Positions 33,890-45,574 of a DNA stretch of 64,000 nucleotides are shown here, piece after piece (within the stretch, counting starts at the first letter, position 1; each line of letters opens with the position of its first letter). The stretch is from contig JAGYXB010001338.1 of NCBI GenBank assembly GCA_022495005.1, forward strand, positions 1-64,000, in the 5' to 3' direction. Below the pieces are notes generated by a model, which saw only the letters and a program-made list of their open reading frames with translations, made no database searches and was not told the DNA's origin. The DNA comes from Rhyacophila brunnea (lineage: Eukaryota; Arthropoda; Insecta; Trichoptera; Rhyacophilidae). The position numbers were made by a program, and so were the translations under genes.

Positions 33890-34656
33890 CTATCCCTATA
33901 GGATGACGAGCTACCACTATTGCACAGTTGGTACACACCTGTATTCTTTTTAATATTTCAATGACCTTTTTATATTGAGTGAGTGTCCTCAGTTTTTTTT
34001 TCATATGAGTAGGTTCAATAAATGCAAATTTTAATTTAGATTTTTAATCTGAATACGATTTATAATATGGTTTCAGATTTTGCATAATTTATTCAAATTT
34101 TAAAATAACTACAATTCGCTACATCTATATTATTATACTTATTATTCGAAATAAATTCTAAATATTTAAATGGGATTATTCTGTTTGAATACCAAAACGG
34201 GCTTTCAATAATAAAATGAAATTACGTAGCGTCGTTATATAAACTAGCTTATTATGTAGTCAGAAATGCTGCTAATTTTAGAGAGTTTTAGGTTTTAGCA
34301 CGTCTAACAAAAGTGATTTTATTATAATGTACACATTGACCGACCATAACTATTTAACAGCTCTGGCAATACTGTTAACTTAACGACGAGGTGCCAAATA
34401 GATAATGGTCGAATTTAACTTAGGTATATTATGCACTTTAGAATAAATACCAAATGTCGATAATACTAGTACAATTAATAGTGGTGCCAATATGAAATGC
34501 ATGAAAATTATGCTTACAGCCAAAAGGATTGTAAATTGCCGGGAACATTTCAAAAAATATCCCTAATCCTATTAAGAGTCCCTGACTCTGATCTCGGTTA
34601 AAGTACAACTGAATTTAAAGTCCACTTACCCGATTGACACTTACCACCTGCATCGC
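33890..34656. other. A+T-rich DNA, nothing recognised
   Basis: No repeats or coding remnants were seen. Confidence 0.3.
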
Positions 34657-34758
34657 GATTTCCTAACTATCGTCTCGTGTGGCACCAGACGACATGACGT
34701 CATTGTGACGTCAGCCAATACACGCTCGAGTGGGCGGCGAGACGATAGTTAGGAAATC
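34657..34758. repeat. Short hairpin element with CRE-like loop
   Basis: Perfect 21-bp inverted arms (34657-34677 and 34738-34758), beginning GATTTCCTAACTATCGTCTC, enclose about 60 bases containing two TGACGTCA-type sites (CATGACGTCATTGTGACGTC). It is probably a tiny MITE; no duplication was identified. Confidence 0.75.
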
Positions 34759-34799
34759 GGGCTGCTGGTACAAGTTTGATTTTTGTTTTCTGATAGGTA

Positions 34800-35189
34800 C
34801 AGTGACGTCCCGTGGCGGTAGGCAGATTGAGCGTCGCTTGGGTGCGGCAGTTACTCGAAAAGCGGCAAATCGAGGAGAATTATTTGGAATATATTATAGA
34901 AATAGCTACCTAAACTTAGTAATAACGAAAATATATTTCCATTAAAAAAATCAGCTCACTGGTTTTATCGGGTTCGCGATATCTAGTTTACTTCCGTTGC
35001 CCTTCGACGTACTTGGTGACCAAAAACGACACGTGCAGATTTTCGAATAATTAGTCTGATATTGTATTAGTAATGTATCCATACAACACATTTCTTAGAT
35101 ATTGGACTCATGAAAGGATGATACTTTATAAAAATGAGGCGGCTTTTTGGTGCTGCCTAGGAGCGGCATTTTATCTAGGGACGTCACTG
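34800..35189 (-). mobile_element. hAT-like element, family I, copy 2 (390 bp)
   Basis: The ends CAGTGACGTCCCGTGG and, inward from the right, CAGTGACGTCCCTAGATAAA are flanked by exact 8-bp duplications GATAGGTA (34792-34799, 35190-35197). It is colinear in reverse with the copy at 61262. No transposase. Confidence 0.9.
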
Positions 35190-35197
35190 GATAGGTA

Positions 35198-35313
35198 AGG
35201 AAAATAAAAAAATGCTCTCGACTTGGATTATTTAAGTAAAATATCTGTTGATGCCAAAGCCGTCCGCACGAAAAAAAAATTTGTAACGTTAAAGTTTCGT
35301 TCAAATTTAAGGC
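35198..35313. other. Short spacer between two hAT-like elements
   Basis: A+T-rich. No feature was seen. Confidence 0.3.
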
Positions 35314-35321
35314 ATTGTACC

Positions 35322-35724
35322 CATGGCCCCCATATGGGGGGGCTGACAGGGCTTTAGCCTAGGGGCCCGGGTTCAGGGGGGCCCGGCATGGCATGTCAAC
35401 TACATAATTGAGATAAACACACATCTTAAATATGCCCTAATAGTAAAAAAAGTAGCCTGCGGCGATAATTTACTTCGAAGTTATTACCATTTTAAAATAT
35501 AAGTATCGTCGTGCGATGCAATTTTTGGTTATTGTGTGTTGATACTCGACAACTCCATAATTAGATGTGTTAAAAATCGCTAAAAATAAACTGAATTTTT
35601 ATTGACCTCGAACACCATTTAGAAAACGCCACTGTAGAGCGTCAGACTGCCTTTAACCTTCGTGATAGCTAGGGGGTGCCAAAGATCCTGGCCTGGGGGC
35701 CCGCTTCAGGATGTGGGGGCCATG
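35322..35724 (+). mobile_element. hAT-like element, family M (403 bp)
   Basis: The ends CATGGCCCCCATATGGGGG and, inward from the right, CATGGCCCCCACATCCTGAA are flanked by exact 8-bp duplications ATTGTACC (35314-35321, 35725-35732). Subterminal runs GGGGGGCTGACAGGGC and CTGGGGGCCCGCTTCAGG are G-rich. Partial copies lie at 14063, 15378 and 42435 (reverse). Confidence 0.88.
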
Positions 35725-35732
35725 ATTGTACC

Positions 35733-36600
35733 ACAATGTATGCAACGTCCTCCTGAACATCAGATCTATCAAAGAGCTGCGAATAGCTTGTCCCAATGAG
35801 GATATCAAATCCTTTGCCTATAGTATGACCATGATTTGATACATTTTCTCAATAAAGACGATTTCGCGAAATATTTGATCATATGTTTAATCTACCACTG
35901 TATTATTAAAGTTTTGTTAATACGAAATATTTAATGAAACTATGTAGGTATAACACAATACATTATATTATTATGTTTATTACTACGTTTAATATTTTTT
36001 CTTTTGTACAAATGTATTTGTAACTAACTAATAACTAGGCTAATACATAAAATTCTAAATTCCAGTCGAATTAACTGTAATCTATCGTTAAAAATTACCT
36101 AACAAAGACGTAGAGAAAAACATGCATTCCGCTCGTCAGATCGACTATTCAAAAATAAAATAGCGCATGTCGCAAAACCAGTTTATAAGCAAAACACCAA
36201 TAAATTTCTTCGCTGAATACGCATTCTTATAAATCGAGGCATGAAACATTTAGAATAAAAATTACTGCCGATTCTCGATGAAATAATCTTATATTGGAAA
36301 ATGAAAAGAATTTCATAACACAAGAGTACTAGGAAGCGATCATATTATTGCATTGTGTGTGTAATTATAATTTCTGCATTGAATTTTCATACAAATGTGA
36401 ATCGTGCGATATTGAAGTATTGTTGTTTAAAATAAAAATATCTATCTACATAACAAACTATTGTGACCTACACACTTATTATATTTAAGATTTCTATATT
36501 CTAAACATACACAACAGTGATAAGTAACCATTCTTTTCACGGAGGCCACGTAAAATACCGAAACCTTTTCGGGGTCGCGTTTGCATACATATTACATTTT
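35733..36600. other. A+T-rich DNA, nothing recognised
   Basis: No paired repeats or coding remnants were seen. Confidence 0.3.
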
Positions 36601-36602
36601 AG

Positions 36603-37960
36603 TCATCATCATCATCAGCCGGGGTCAATCCACTACTGGATGAAGGCCTCCCCAAACTTCTTCCAAGTCTCTCGGTCCTGTGTCTGGATTGACGAACTTT
36701 ATCATTTCGTCAATCCAGCGGCTTTTAGGGCGACCTTGTGGCCGTTTCGTGCCCCTTTGGTACCATTGGATGACGGCATTTGTCCAACGGCCGTCCTTTC
36801 GGCGAGCAATGTGCCCCGCCCATCTCCATTTCAGCTGTTTGGCAACATCTATTACATCGCGTACACCTGTCTGCTTCCTAACCCATTCGTTTCTCTTACG
36901 GTCCTTTCGCGTGATGCCCAACATACACCTATCTATGCCTCGCTGTGCGACACTTAGGCTTTGGCCATCTCTCGTGTTGAAGGTCCACGTCTCGCAGCCA
37001 TACGTGAGCACGGGCAGCACACATTGGTTGAACACCCTACGCTTAAGACATAATGGTAGGTCATTCTTTTAGATACTATTAAGACGTCCGAAAGCACTCC
37101 ATCCCAGCTTTGTTCTGCGAGCAATTTCATCGTGCATGCTTCCGTCTATGGGCACCTGCTGTCCGAGATAGACGTTGCTGCTGACTTGCTCGAGTTAGGA
37201 GCCATTAATACAGATAATCGCAGGGTCCGAAAAACAGTTCCTCATCACTTTTGTCTTTGAGACGTTTATTTTTAGGCCGACCGTTTGACTGACATCCGCG
37301 AGTTCTTGCATTCTACCTTGGAGGTCTTTCGGGTCTTGTGAAAGTATAACAGTATGTTGGGCATCACGCGAAAGGACCGTGAGAGAAACGAATGGGTTAG
37401 GAAGCAGACAGGAGTACGCGATGTAATAGACGTTGCCAACTAGCTGAAATGGAGATGGGCGGGGTACATTGCTCGCCGAAAGGACGGCCGCTGGAAAAAT
37501 GCCGTCATCCAATGGTACGCAAGGGGCACGAAACGGCCACAGGGTCGCCCTAAAAGCCGCTGGATTGACGAACTGGTAAAGTTCGGCGGAAATCACTTTT
37601 GTCTTTGAGACATTTATCTTTAGGCCGACCGTTTGACTGACATCTGCGAGTTCTTGCATTCTACCTTGGAAGTCTTTCGGGGCTTGTGAGAATATAACAA
37701 TATCATCTGCAAATCGCAGGTGACTGAGGTGCTCCCCATTAATTAACACGTTTTTCCTCCCAATCAAGTTTCCTGAATGAGTCCTCAAGAGTAACGGTGA
37801 ATAGTTTAGGTGAAATGGTATCACCTTGCCGGACACCTTTGTTGATGGAGAATTTACACGACCGTTTGTGGAGTTTCACGCATGCTGTGGCATCACTGTA
37901 TATACTGTTCAATATGTTTATGTAGCGTCTGGAAATTCCTTGGTTACTAACGGCGTCTAT
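36603..37960 (-). pseudogene. RTE-like LINE with internal inversion and duplication
   Basis: On the minus strand the 5'-most part encodes polymerase motifs: FSINKGVRQGDTISPKLFT (about 37795-37855) and, in another frame, LRFADDIVIFSQ with the catalytic ADD of reverse transcriptase (about 37685-37720). A 108-bp block ending in ADVSQTVGLKINVSKTKV is present twice (37592-37699 and 37244-37351). Between the two, 37352-37590 is inverted and reads on the plus strand as MLGITRKDRERNEWVRKQTG to GRPKSRWIDELVKF. The 3' part (36625-37195) is normal: VFNQCVLPVLTYGCETWTF, WRWAGHIARRKDGRW, GRPKSRWIDEMIKF, and LEEVWGGLHPVVD, followed by a GATGATGATGA tail. The coding core of the 3' part lacks stops over 136 codons, so the copy is fairly young. 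Confidence 0.88.
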
Positions 37961-38240
37961 ATATATATTAGTAATAAGTATAAAATGCGAATATTTAGTG
38001 AAATCCAATATATAACAATTTCGGGATTGAAGAAAAATGTCACAATCTGTTATGTTTTTTTTTTTACTAATTTATTACGAAACATGTCCTTGCTTTTTCG
38101 TACAAGGTGGTACAAAGATAGTTATTTACATATTTGCATCTGTGATTAAGATATTTAAAAAAATCTCGTTATGTTCATCCATTCATTCCTTAATTCTTTT
38201 TAATAGCCATTATTACAAATTGTAGTGTTATCTTGATGTT
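37961..38240. other. A+T-rich DNA
   Basis: Lies between the LINE 5' truncation point and the next MITE. Nothing recognised. Confidence 0.3.
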
Positions 38241-38248
38241 TAGTTTTT

Positions 38249-38655
38249 CGGTATGCAAATTGTACGTAAAACATTTTCACCGTGGCACAGTTCGCCGTGA
38301 GCTTTCTTATCGGAAAGAGATGACCGTATACTATACGGTCTCCAATTTTATTAGATTCAATATTCACATTAATTCAATTTGCATAGCTGATTTTGGCAAA
38401 ATTCATGAATTCAAGAATGAAAACCTAACCTAACAAATAATCCAGTATATCGGCTATTTTCAAAATTAGTTTCCTGCTGGCTTCCTGTAAAGTGTAAACT
38501 GACTTGTTTTATTCAGACATGAATTTTATGTCAGTACTATACCTACGACCCAGAGAGGTTGGACGGTCTTTAATATACGGCCATATATTTCTGATACAAC
38601 ATTTCACGGTGAAGTGTGATACGGCGAACTGCATACGTAAAAGTTTCCGGAGACG
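38249..38655 (+). mobile_element. hAT-like MITE family A, copy 3
   Basis: It is colinear with copies 1 and 2, starting CGGTATGCAAATTGTACGTA and ending GTTTCCGGAGACG. TAGTTTTT occurs on both sides (38241-38248, 38656-38663) as target duplication; the match continues for two more bases, so the exact left border is uncertain by two. The internal CCTAA tract (about 38425) is short. Confidence 0.87.
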
Positions 38656-38663
38656 TAGTTTTT

Positions 38664-39754
38664 CGTGATGCCTTTATAGATAAATTTCTTGATTATGTTA
38701 TCTACACGTAGCTCCAAGCGCCCTTCGCTCCTTTTTTAATATTGGGCAGTCGTTGATGACACACCAGACTGTTTAAGATTTGTAGCTTTTACACGGAAAG
38801 CACCCTAAGTCCCTTAATTTTAATAAGTTTAAGTAGACTCTCAGTGTTCCGTGATGTATTTATGTTTCTGGCAAAATAAAGATAATAATGTTAAGTTAAT
38901 ACCGAAACCTCTCATCTATGAAGATTACGTATTTATAATGGTGTAAAAATTTGTCTCCTTACTGAGCAAGTACTTTTTTTATAACTTCAGAGTGTATAAT
39001 TTCAACAGTGTTTGCAAAAAACATTATAACAAATTCGAAATTGACTAAAATTGAACCTGTTATGATTTTAAGTTAGATTGACGCAGAAACCCCTCACCTT
39101 TAAAGATCACAGAATTATAGTGATTTAATAATTTATTGGATGAAAAGAATTGTTCTCACAAAATATTACAACATAAATGTACGTATAAGAATTAAACTCA
39201 ACAATTGATATAAAAAAATGTCAATGCAATTAGATTATGTGACAAAAATGTCAAAATCATTTGGTTCTCAAACCTTTTCACGCCGCCAGCACATTAATAT
39301 AGTTCAAAGTTGCATAATATATATAACGACACTCTGATGTGATCTTATAATAATATCGAGCGTGAGAGAACGAATTTAATAGATAAGGGGCATTATGATG
39401 TCGCATTCGAAAGTCTCCACGGCAAACCGCGCACCAGCCGAGGCAGCTCTCTCTTTGAAAGTGTCAAGAGGTGGTGTTGTGAAAAAAATGACATTCGTGC
39501 CATCAATTACAGAAATAATGAAATAGCAAACAAAACACCTATCACGTTCGATTTCAGATTCGGGTCACACTCGTAGGTGGGCATGGTTACCGGCGATTCT
39601 AACTGATTCACGTGGAGTTTCTCAAACTTCAACGATAAGATCTCAGAAGCATCATTTGCAAAATCATTTTGGCATGATAAACTTACCTAAAGTCTATACA
39701 CGTAGATATACTCATATAATAGTATGTAACTGTTAGGTATTAATAATTAATCAC
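38664..39754. other. A+T-rich DNA with a possible hAT-type end
   Basis: GGTTCTCAAACCTTTTCACG at about 39261 resembles a common hAT terminus, but no partner end was found. Nothing coding. Confidence 0.35.
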
Positions 39755-40240
39755 CACGTTTTTATTAGCTCGTATTCTTGTTTGTCCAGTATAATTTTTT
39801 TTTTGTTTGTCCAAGATTTGTATTGGACGATTGAAGATTTTTAACTAACTTCCCGACTAGCTAGACATTTGAAACTTTTAGAATATATCAGAGCATGCTT
39901 ACAATGCATTCTTTTAATACTTTTAGCCATCTTTTATCAGAATTGAATTAATTTTCAGTTAATTCTCTTTTGTATGGAAAGTTATTTTTTCGGAAAAAAA
40001 TCGTAAAAAGTAAAACACTATTATTGGTTGCTAAGGGGGTCCTAGCAACTAAATTATTAACATATACGTGCGTTACTATGGAAATCAATATGAAATGTCA
40101 AAATGACATTTCAGTATTCTATATTTATTCAGTATTTCTATCAAGTACAAAAAAAAAGTATTTATTAATACATAGAATTGTCAAGTTTATATGATTCAAC
40201 AGAAAATTTTTCTTCTTATCTTGTTATAAAAACGTAATCT
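39755..40240 (-). mobile_element. Dispersed element family Q, copy 2
   Basis: Reverse complement of the 5755 and 45575 copies. It carries CACGTTTTTATTAGCTCGTA at the left, AACTTCCCGACTAGCTAGAC, then TTGGTTGCTAAGGGGGTCCT and ACGTGCGTTACTATGG. A duplicated TTTGTTTGTCCA unit lies near 39780-39815. Confidence 0.78.
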
Positions 40241-40385
40241 AGTTTCAGGGTGTTGGGCAATGAAAATTCATTAAATGAGGATGTTCATTTTTTTTAATCA
40301 TTCAATTCTATACACAAAGGGATAATTCGTAAATTTAAACAATATAGCGAATAATAATAAATTATTAAGTACCTACTAAAAAGGA

Positions 40386-40505
40386 TGTTGGTATGACCTG
40401 GAACGATGCAAGAAGACTGGCTAGCAACAGGGATTCTTGGAGGCGCCGCGTGGTGACTATAATATGCTCCAACCGAGCGGCGGATATGGCCGAAGAAGAA
40501 GAAAA
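40386..40505 (+). pseudogene. LINE C-terminal fragment with (GAA)n tail
   Basis: The plus frame reads GMTWNDARRLASNRDSWRRR, the typical 'W-D-----A-DR--WR' C-terminus of a LINE reverse transcriptase protein, then soon reaches a GAAGAAGAAGAA tail at 40490-40502. Heavily 5'-truncated. Confidence 0.6.
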
Positions 40506-40709
40506 TAACCAAAAATTTTCCTTTTAAAAAAACAAATTAATATTGAATTACAAATAGTTTCACTCAAATATTACTCACGTCTTCTATTTTTCGACTCGTG
40601 TTAATATGTGTTTTTTTAGGAATTTTCTATAAATAATGTTCAATAAGAGCCAAAGAGGAAAAACCTAATATGTCTCAAGAAAATATAGTTAGTAATAAAT
40701 TGCGACTTC

Positions 40710-40960
40710 TTTTTAGTCGTACACCATGGCTGAGGATCGTGACCATTTGAATTTCATCATCCTTTGAGCGACCAAGACTTTCCATCCTTCTCGATCTTCC
40801 GCTTCTCTCAGGGCATAATTGATGGTGCCACCAGTCAGCTCTTTCACTTGGTCAGAGGCCACCCAAAACCACCAGTTTCTCCAGGTTGTCCGGTCCGCGC
40901 CTGACAATATGCCCAAAAAACTTCAGAATTCTTCTCAGACATATTGCCGAGAGCCGTTTA
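40710..40960 (-). pseudogene. LINE C-terminal fragment
   Basis: The minus frame has a W-rich stretch then DQVKELTGGTINYALREAED followed by REGWKVLVAQR, matching the 'W-DQVK...A--DRE-W' pattern at the C-terminus of RTE/CR1-type proteins. The catalytic domain is absent. It is a different family from the neighbouring 40386 fragment. Confidence 0.55.
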
Positions 40961-41152
40961 CGACATTGATCAGTTTTTAGGGATCGTAAAATTAGAACAA
41001 AACAGTTTTTAGTGCAATATTCCAATCATGGAATCCTGAGATTGAGATATATAATAATATTATGTTCACCTTATACATTAAATACATCGCGAGAAAAAAT
41101 GCATCTTTGTCGGAAGTCTATTTTCAGTATAAAACTTTATAATTTCCTCGTT

Positions 41153-41507
41153 TCCTCGTGTCAAGCCTATCAGGCACTATTAGCGAGGGGTGCAAGATTA
41201 GTAAATGCGTTTCCTAAAGACATAGACATTTTCAATTATGTACTTTGTATTTTGTTTTTGAAACTGTATTTTTCTGTATAAAATTGCATGTTTTTTGTTT
41301 TCAAAATTTTATTTTTCTGTATTAAATTGTACTTAAGTATGTTTTGATTTAATTTGTTTTTCTGTTATTATTATTATTATATTCTATATTCTTTTCTTCT
41401 CTCTTGTGAGGGTAATATTTGTTATAATGTAAATCTCATGTTGTGCACGTCTTGAATTTTGATTTGTTATGTCCACAATGTTTTGTATTCTTAAATAAAT
41501 AAATAAT
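41153..41507 (+). pseudogene. CR1/jockey-like LINE 3' end, copy 2
   Basis: It matches 17816-18107: TTTCCTCGTGTCAAGCCTAT, encoding ARGARLVNAFPKDIDIF, then the 3' untranslated region with GTTATGTCCACAATGTTTTG and an AAATAAATAAATAATT tail. 5'-truncated at 41153. It contains an extra TTTTGTTTTCAAAATTTTAT duplication near 41295. Confidence 0.78.
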
Positions 41508-42434
41508 TAAACAAACTAACTATTCTCGTGGATCTGTCGGTTATATAATTTCTTCGCACTTTATATTACATTATATTTAAATCTTCCCGATTCTCATGAT
41601 GAAGTTTGAGAGCTGCTGAATTCACGCACGTCGCGTAAATGCGTGGTCAATTCGAGCGCCCGTATTGGTCAATGCGTCAAGAATGTGGTGATAGATTTAT
41701 TATTCTCCTACAAACATCATTATCTGTGTCGTCTCGTACAAAACAGTAAGTAAGTGTACGCGCCGATTTCGAAACGCCATGCAGGTAACTAGGCAAACAC
41801 TTTAAAAAGTACTTTTTCACTCAGGTAATTGGCACGGATTATTTTTTATAAAAAGCCACTTTTATATAATCACAAAACACCGACATTAATTTTTTGTTTT
41901 AAATAATTTGATTTCTATTCTCAATCACGCTTATTACGCCTGTAGATGAAACTGATATTCTTAGATCGAATTAAAACAATACTAGACAGGTTACAACCCA
42001 GTCTACTGCTGTTACTGTTGCACATATAAATTTGCGGTCATCGCATATCTATCGCTAAGTTTAAGGGCAGTGTGATGTTCTACAATAGTGTCCTCCAAAT
42101 GGTATTACGCGGAACCCAATGGTTACTCGAGGTTAAAATTAAGGGTTCCCTATTCCGTGTATTTTAAACGATTTTTTTTGTATTTTTAAATAAATAAATT
42201 GAGTTGTCGGCACACGGAATTATAATATTTTGAAGCACTGATCGTTTTTATAGTCGCAAAGTGACATGCAACCCTTCGCCATTTTTGATGTGAACATCAC
42301 GTGAATTATACGTTAATTATGTCAATCGTCATATCACATCAAATTATATTGTACATCCATATATAATAATTATTAAATTGTAAATACTCACGAAGTGAAA
42401 TTGCACCGCAGGCGACTTCTTTTACTATTGGAAC
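41508..42434. other. A+T-rich DNA with a possible family J fragment
   Basis: Around 42090-42160, TGTCCTCCAAATGGTATTAC then GCGGAACCC and AAGGGTTCCC recall the ends of family J, but pairing is poor. A CpG-richer patch lies at 41625-41690. Confidence 0.35.
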
Positions 42435-42560
42435 AAATTCATGGTGCGTGTTTATCTCAGTTAACTGCTTGAGTTGCCACGTCTGTCCTCCCCCTGGAGA
42501 GAAGACTGGGCGCCCAAGCTAGCACCCTGTCAGCCCACCTCTTGTGGGAGACATTGGTCA
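42435..42560 (-). mobile_element. hAT-like family M, diverged fragment
   Basis: On the minus strand it reads GGGCTGACAGGGTGCTAGCT then GGGCGCCCAG and later TGAGATAAACACGC, matching the left third of the 35322 copy. The rest is missing. Confidence 0.55.
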
Positions 42561-43097
42561 GCGAATATGGTTATATTAGTTTCATCATCTCTAACAAAGG
42601 TGCACGCGAAACTGACATCAAACGAGAATTTCAAAGGCAAAAACTCTTTCCAAATTGCATGTAAATATCCCCAAGATGTGGACAGCAAAAGCAATATAAA
42701 GGAACAAACTGATGCATTTTAAATATCGTACTGGAGGCGAATATTCCCTCCCTTCGACGGCCAAACGGACAAACCGCGCGACATAGACTTTTCTCTGTTT
42801 ACCTTCATCTGATGACTTAACTTGTCAGTCAAATTTTCCACAGGGTGAATGACAACTGGAGAAGAAATCGTGGTATTTGATCAAGTCCAAGATCGGAGAG
42901 AAAGTGGTCCGTCCAGATGGAAGAACCATATCAAGAGCTCCACTAACATAGGGTTTGTGTGCTGATGAACACCGAGAGCCGACCGGGAGTAGCCAAAGCG
43001 TGGTGAAAGATGAGCAACATATTTTCATAAACGTAACGTAACCTAAACTAACCATATTAAAATTCTATTGATTATTTTTGATACACCTAATACCCAT
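42561..43097. other. Unassigned DNA
   Basis: Slightly less A+T-rich than its surroundings around 42720-43000. No coding or repeat feature was recognised. Confidence 0.3.
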
Positions 43098-43205
43098 TAG
43101 TAAGTGTCCGCTTATGACATCGTGGGTTTAGGGTTTTAATTCCGCATGTCGCAATTGGTATTGTAATTCAATGTATATTTGGTTGAGCAAATGGCTACCA
43201 TAATA
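43098..43205 (+). repeat. SINE family alpha, degenerate copy
   Basis: CCGCTTATGACATCGTGGGT then GGTTTTAATTCCG corresponds to the B-box region of the 47.5-kb copy, and TTTGGTTGAGCAAATGGCTA to its body. The A box is eroded. Confidence 0.55.
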
Positions 43206-43616
43206 TAAATAATATATTGTTTAATTCTGTTAAAAAACCTCTTTCTAATCTCGAATTGTACCTAGTTCCATTAGGAAAGATAAAGGAAAGATTTTTAGTT
43301 ATTTTTCAAAGCGAATTAAATGTAGTTTTAATCAATGGTAATGACCATTATAATACATCAATTATTATGTAGCATATCTATTTATAGTTAAGTAGACCTT
43401 GACTACTTGCTCAAAAACATCAACTAATTTACATTACCTAACGACTATATAAGTGTAAATAATAAGTAATACACACAGTATAATGAAGCGACAAAAATGT
43501 AATAAAGGCAATCCTAGTTAAATGCCATATTGAACATTAAATAATAACCGAAAGATTGTTGATTGTCATACTCTAGCAATCTAGCATATAAAAATTCTAA
43601 ACAATCGCAATTTAAT

Positions 43617-43755
43617 GGCCTTTCCGCGTTATGCCCAGCATGTACCATACTGCGCTACATTGCGTTACTATTATTTTTCGAATTTCAATACATGATGGAT
43701 CAATGTTTCACGTGCATACGTGAGCACGGGCAGCACGCATAGTACTCTAAGTCGA
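43617..43755 (-). pseudogene. RTE-like LINE short remnant
   Basis: On the minus strand it contains VLPVLTYA near 43730 and TCMLGITRKG near 43635, two adjacent landmarks of the LINE family at 36.6 and 4.3 kb. Heavily deleted. Confidence 0.55.
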
Positions 43756-45574
43756 GCCTTCAAATGAAATATGGTAAACTGTTTGATTTGTTTTGAAAAA
43801 AAATCGTATAAATATGAACGGAATTTAATATGAAGTCAAAAATCTTCAGTTACTGCGAACAGTTAAACAATAGCCAATAGTATCATCAGAACTCGCAATT
43901 ATTTAGTACCGCAGCCTGACTGTAAATGACCTTGCTTTACTTTTTAAGATACTCTTCTGGTGCACAAAAGTGCTATACTTATGCCAGTTTGGTCCTGCCA
44001 AGAATTTCATTAAATATACATTCTTCTATTGACAGTGTCCTATCAACGTGTGTGTAATTTTGTTCACCTGTTCGAGCTGAGTGTCATTAGTCATTATTAC
44101 GGTTAAAATGGCTTTGGTTTTACCGTAGAATAAAAGGGCCCACAGTGAATTGTGCCAGTCTGTGAAATTTACTTAGCAACAAATAAACGATTGTTTAATT
44201 AATCAACCCTAAGACGTACTCTACGTTCAAATATGCCTGTTTCTGCGATGGAGACTACTACCAATTGGTTTAAGTTTGTTTGTAAAGTTGTGATTATATT
44301 GAGATGCACGTCACGTACTGTCACGCTGTCACGGCAACAAATTTAGTATAAGGTTTCGTCATTATGCAGAATATTTTGAACGATCACCATCTCTGTAAAT
44401 TCTATGATGGAGAGTGCCAACTCTAATGTATTAATATTTTGAATTATTATTCATACTAATTTTGATTAATTTTAACAGTTTCTACGTGAGCGTACGTTAA
44501 AATTACTTGCAATATTACATTCAAATATAATATTTTGAACAGAAACCAACCTGCAGACCATAGATAATAGACAACATTCTTATAGAAAAGACATAGTGCC
44601 AACCACTAAAAACAAAAAATACGCGATTTTTACATGAGTCGATTATTCATAGGCATGTATAAAATGATACAAAAACATTCATTGAGTCATGCAGGTGTCC
44701 ATGCAGTGCGGTACGACGTGAGGTGACCTCATTGTTGTTATGGTGATTTCGGCAGATTTTGCGAACTGACAATGTTCGTTTAAAAGTTCAAAATGTGCTA
44801 CGGGATGGGAGCATCAGCCTGATAACATTTTAAGTACCAAGAAAAACGACATTACATACTTTTTCCCGTAGCGGCAACTTATTGTGGCGTGGCGTGATAG
44901 TATGCGACCTGCAGCATAATAATAAATAATCATTATGCCTAAGTGATTCCATAAACACATTTTCAATTATTGACATTATAATTATGAATTATCCTTTGTC
45001 TTTACTTAATATCCTTTGCCCCTGTACTCAGTACATCACTGAAATTACAGCCGTTGGCAACAATCTCCTTCGATAGTGATACTGCTCTGATCTTGTTGTT
45101 TCTCTTGTTGTTTCTCTTGTAGTTGGCCGGAATACGTTAATTGATGCCAAGCTAATCTAGTGTAGAGAGATTAAATTTGTACCCCTAGTTTATAATTATA
45201 CATCATATTATTTCTTGGCCATTATAAAATGTATTATATAAGTACGCATCAGATAGTCTTCGTGTAACCTTCGCAGGGCTTTGCGTTGTTATTATAGTGA
45301 ATTTTACAATATTAATGACAAGGCAACGACGCTCTCCGAAAACTCAAGGCCGCATCAAGATAAATTGCCTGCAATCATATCGTTTTCTTTTGGCGAGTCT
45401 TTATCATTTTACAAATTGATTTAATGGCTTGTTGCACATGCAAAATGGCAAATTATATTGCTATCAATGTATTTTCACTGCCAGTTTTTATTTCATTCCA
45501 ATTGCTTTTCGTCAAACTGAAGACGTATTTAAATAATAATGGAAAACTGCGATTTAAATGTCAATAAATAATTA
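43756..45574. other. A+T-rich DNA, nothing recognised
   Basis: About 1.8 kb without paired repeats or recognisable coding remnants. This is one of the longest apparently unique stretches of the window. A TTGTTTCTCTTGT duplication lies near 45098-45120. Confidence 0.35.

Noticed and set aside
36517..37072. Plus-strand frames of 130-146 codons overlapping the 36.6-kb LINE
   Set aside because: They are antisense to the clear LINE C-terminal frame and resemble nothing except the antisense of other copies.
37195..37836. 213-codon minus-strand frame as a real protein
   Set aside because: It is a chimera: LINE polymerase sequence, then the antisense of an inverted LINE segment, then a repeat of the first block.
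39261..39285. Complete hAT-like element starting at GGTTCTCAAACC
   Set aside because: No partner end or duplication was found; kept only as a note in the spacer.
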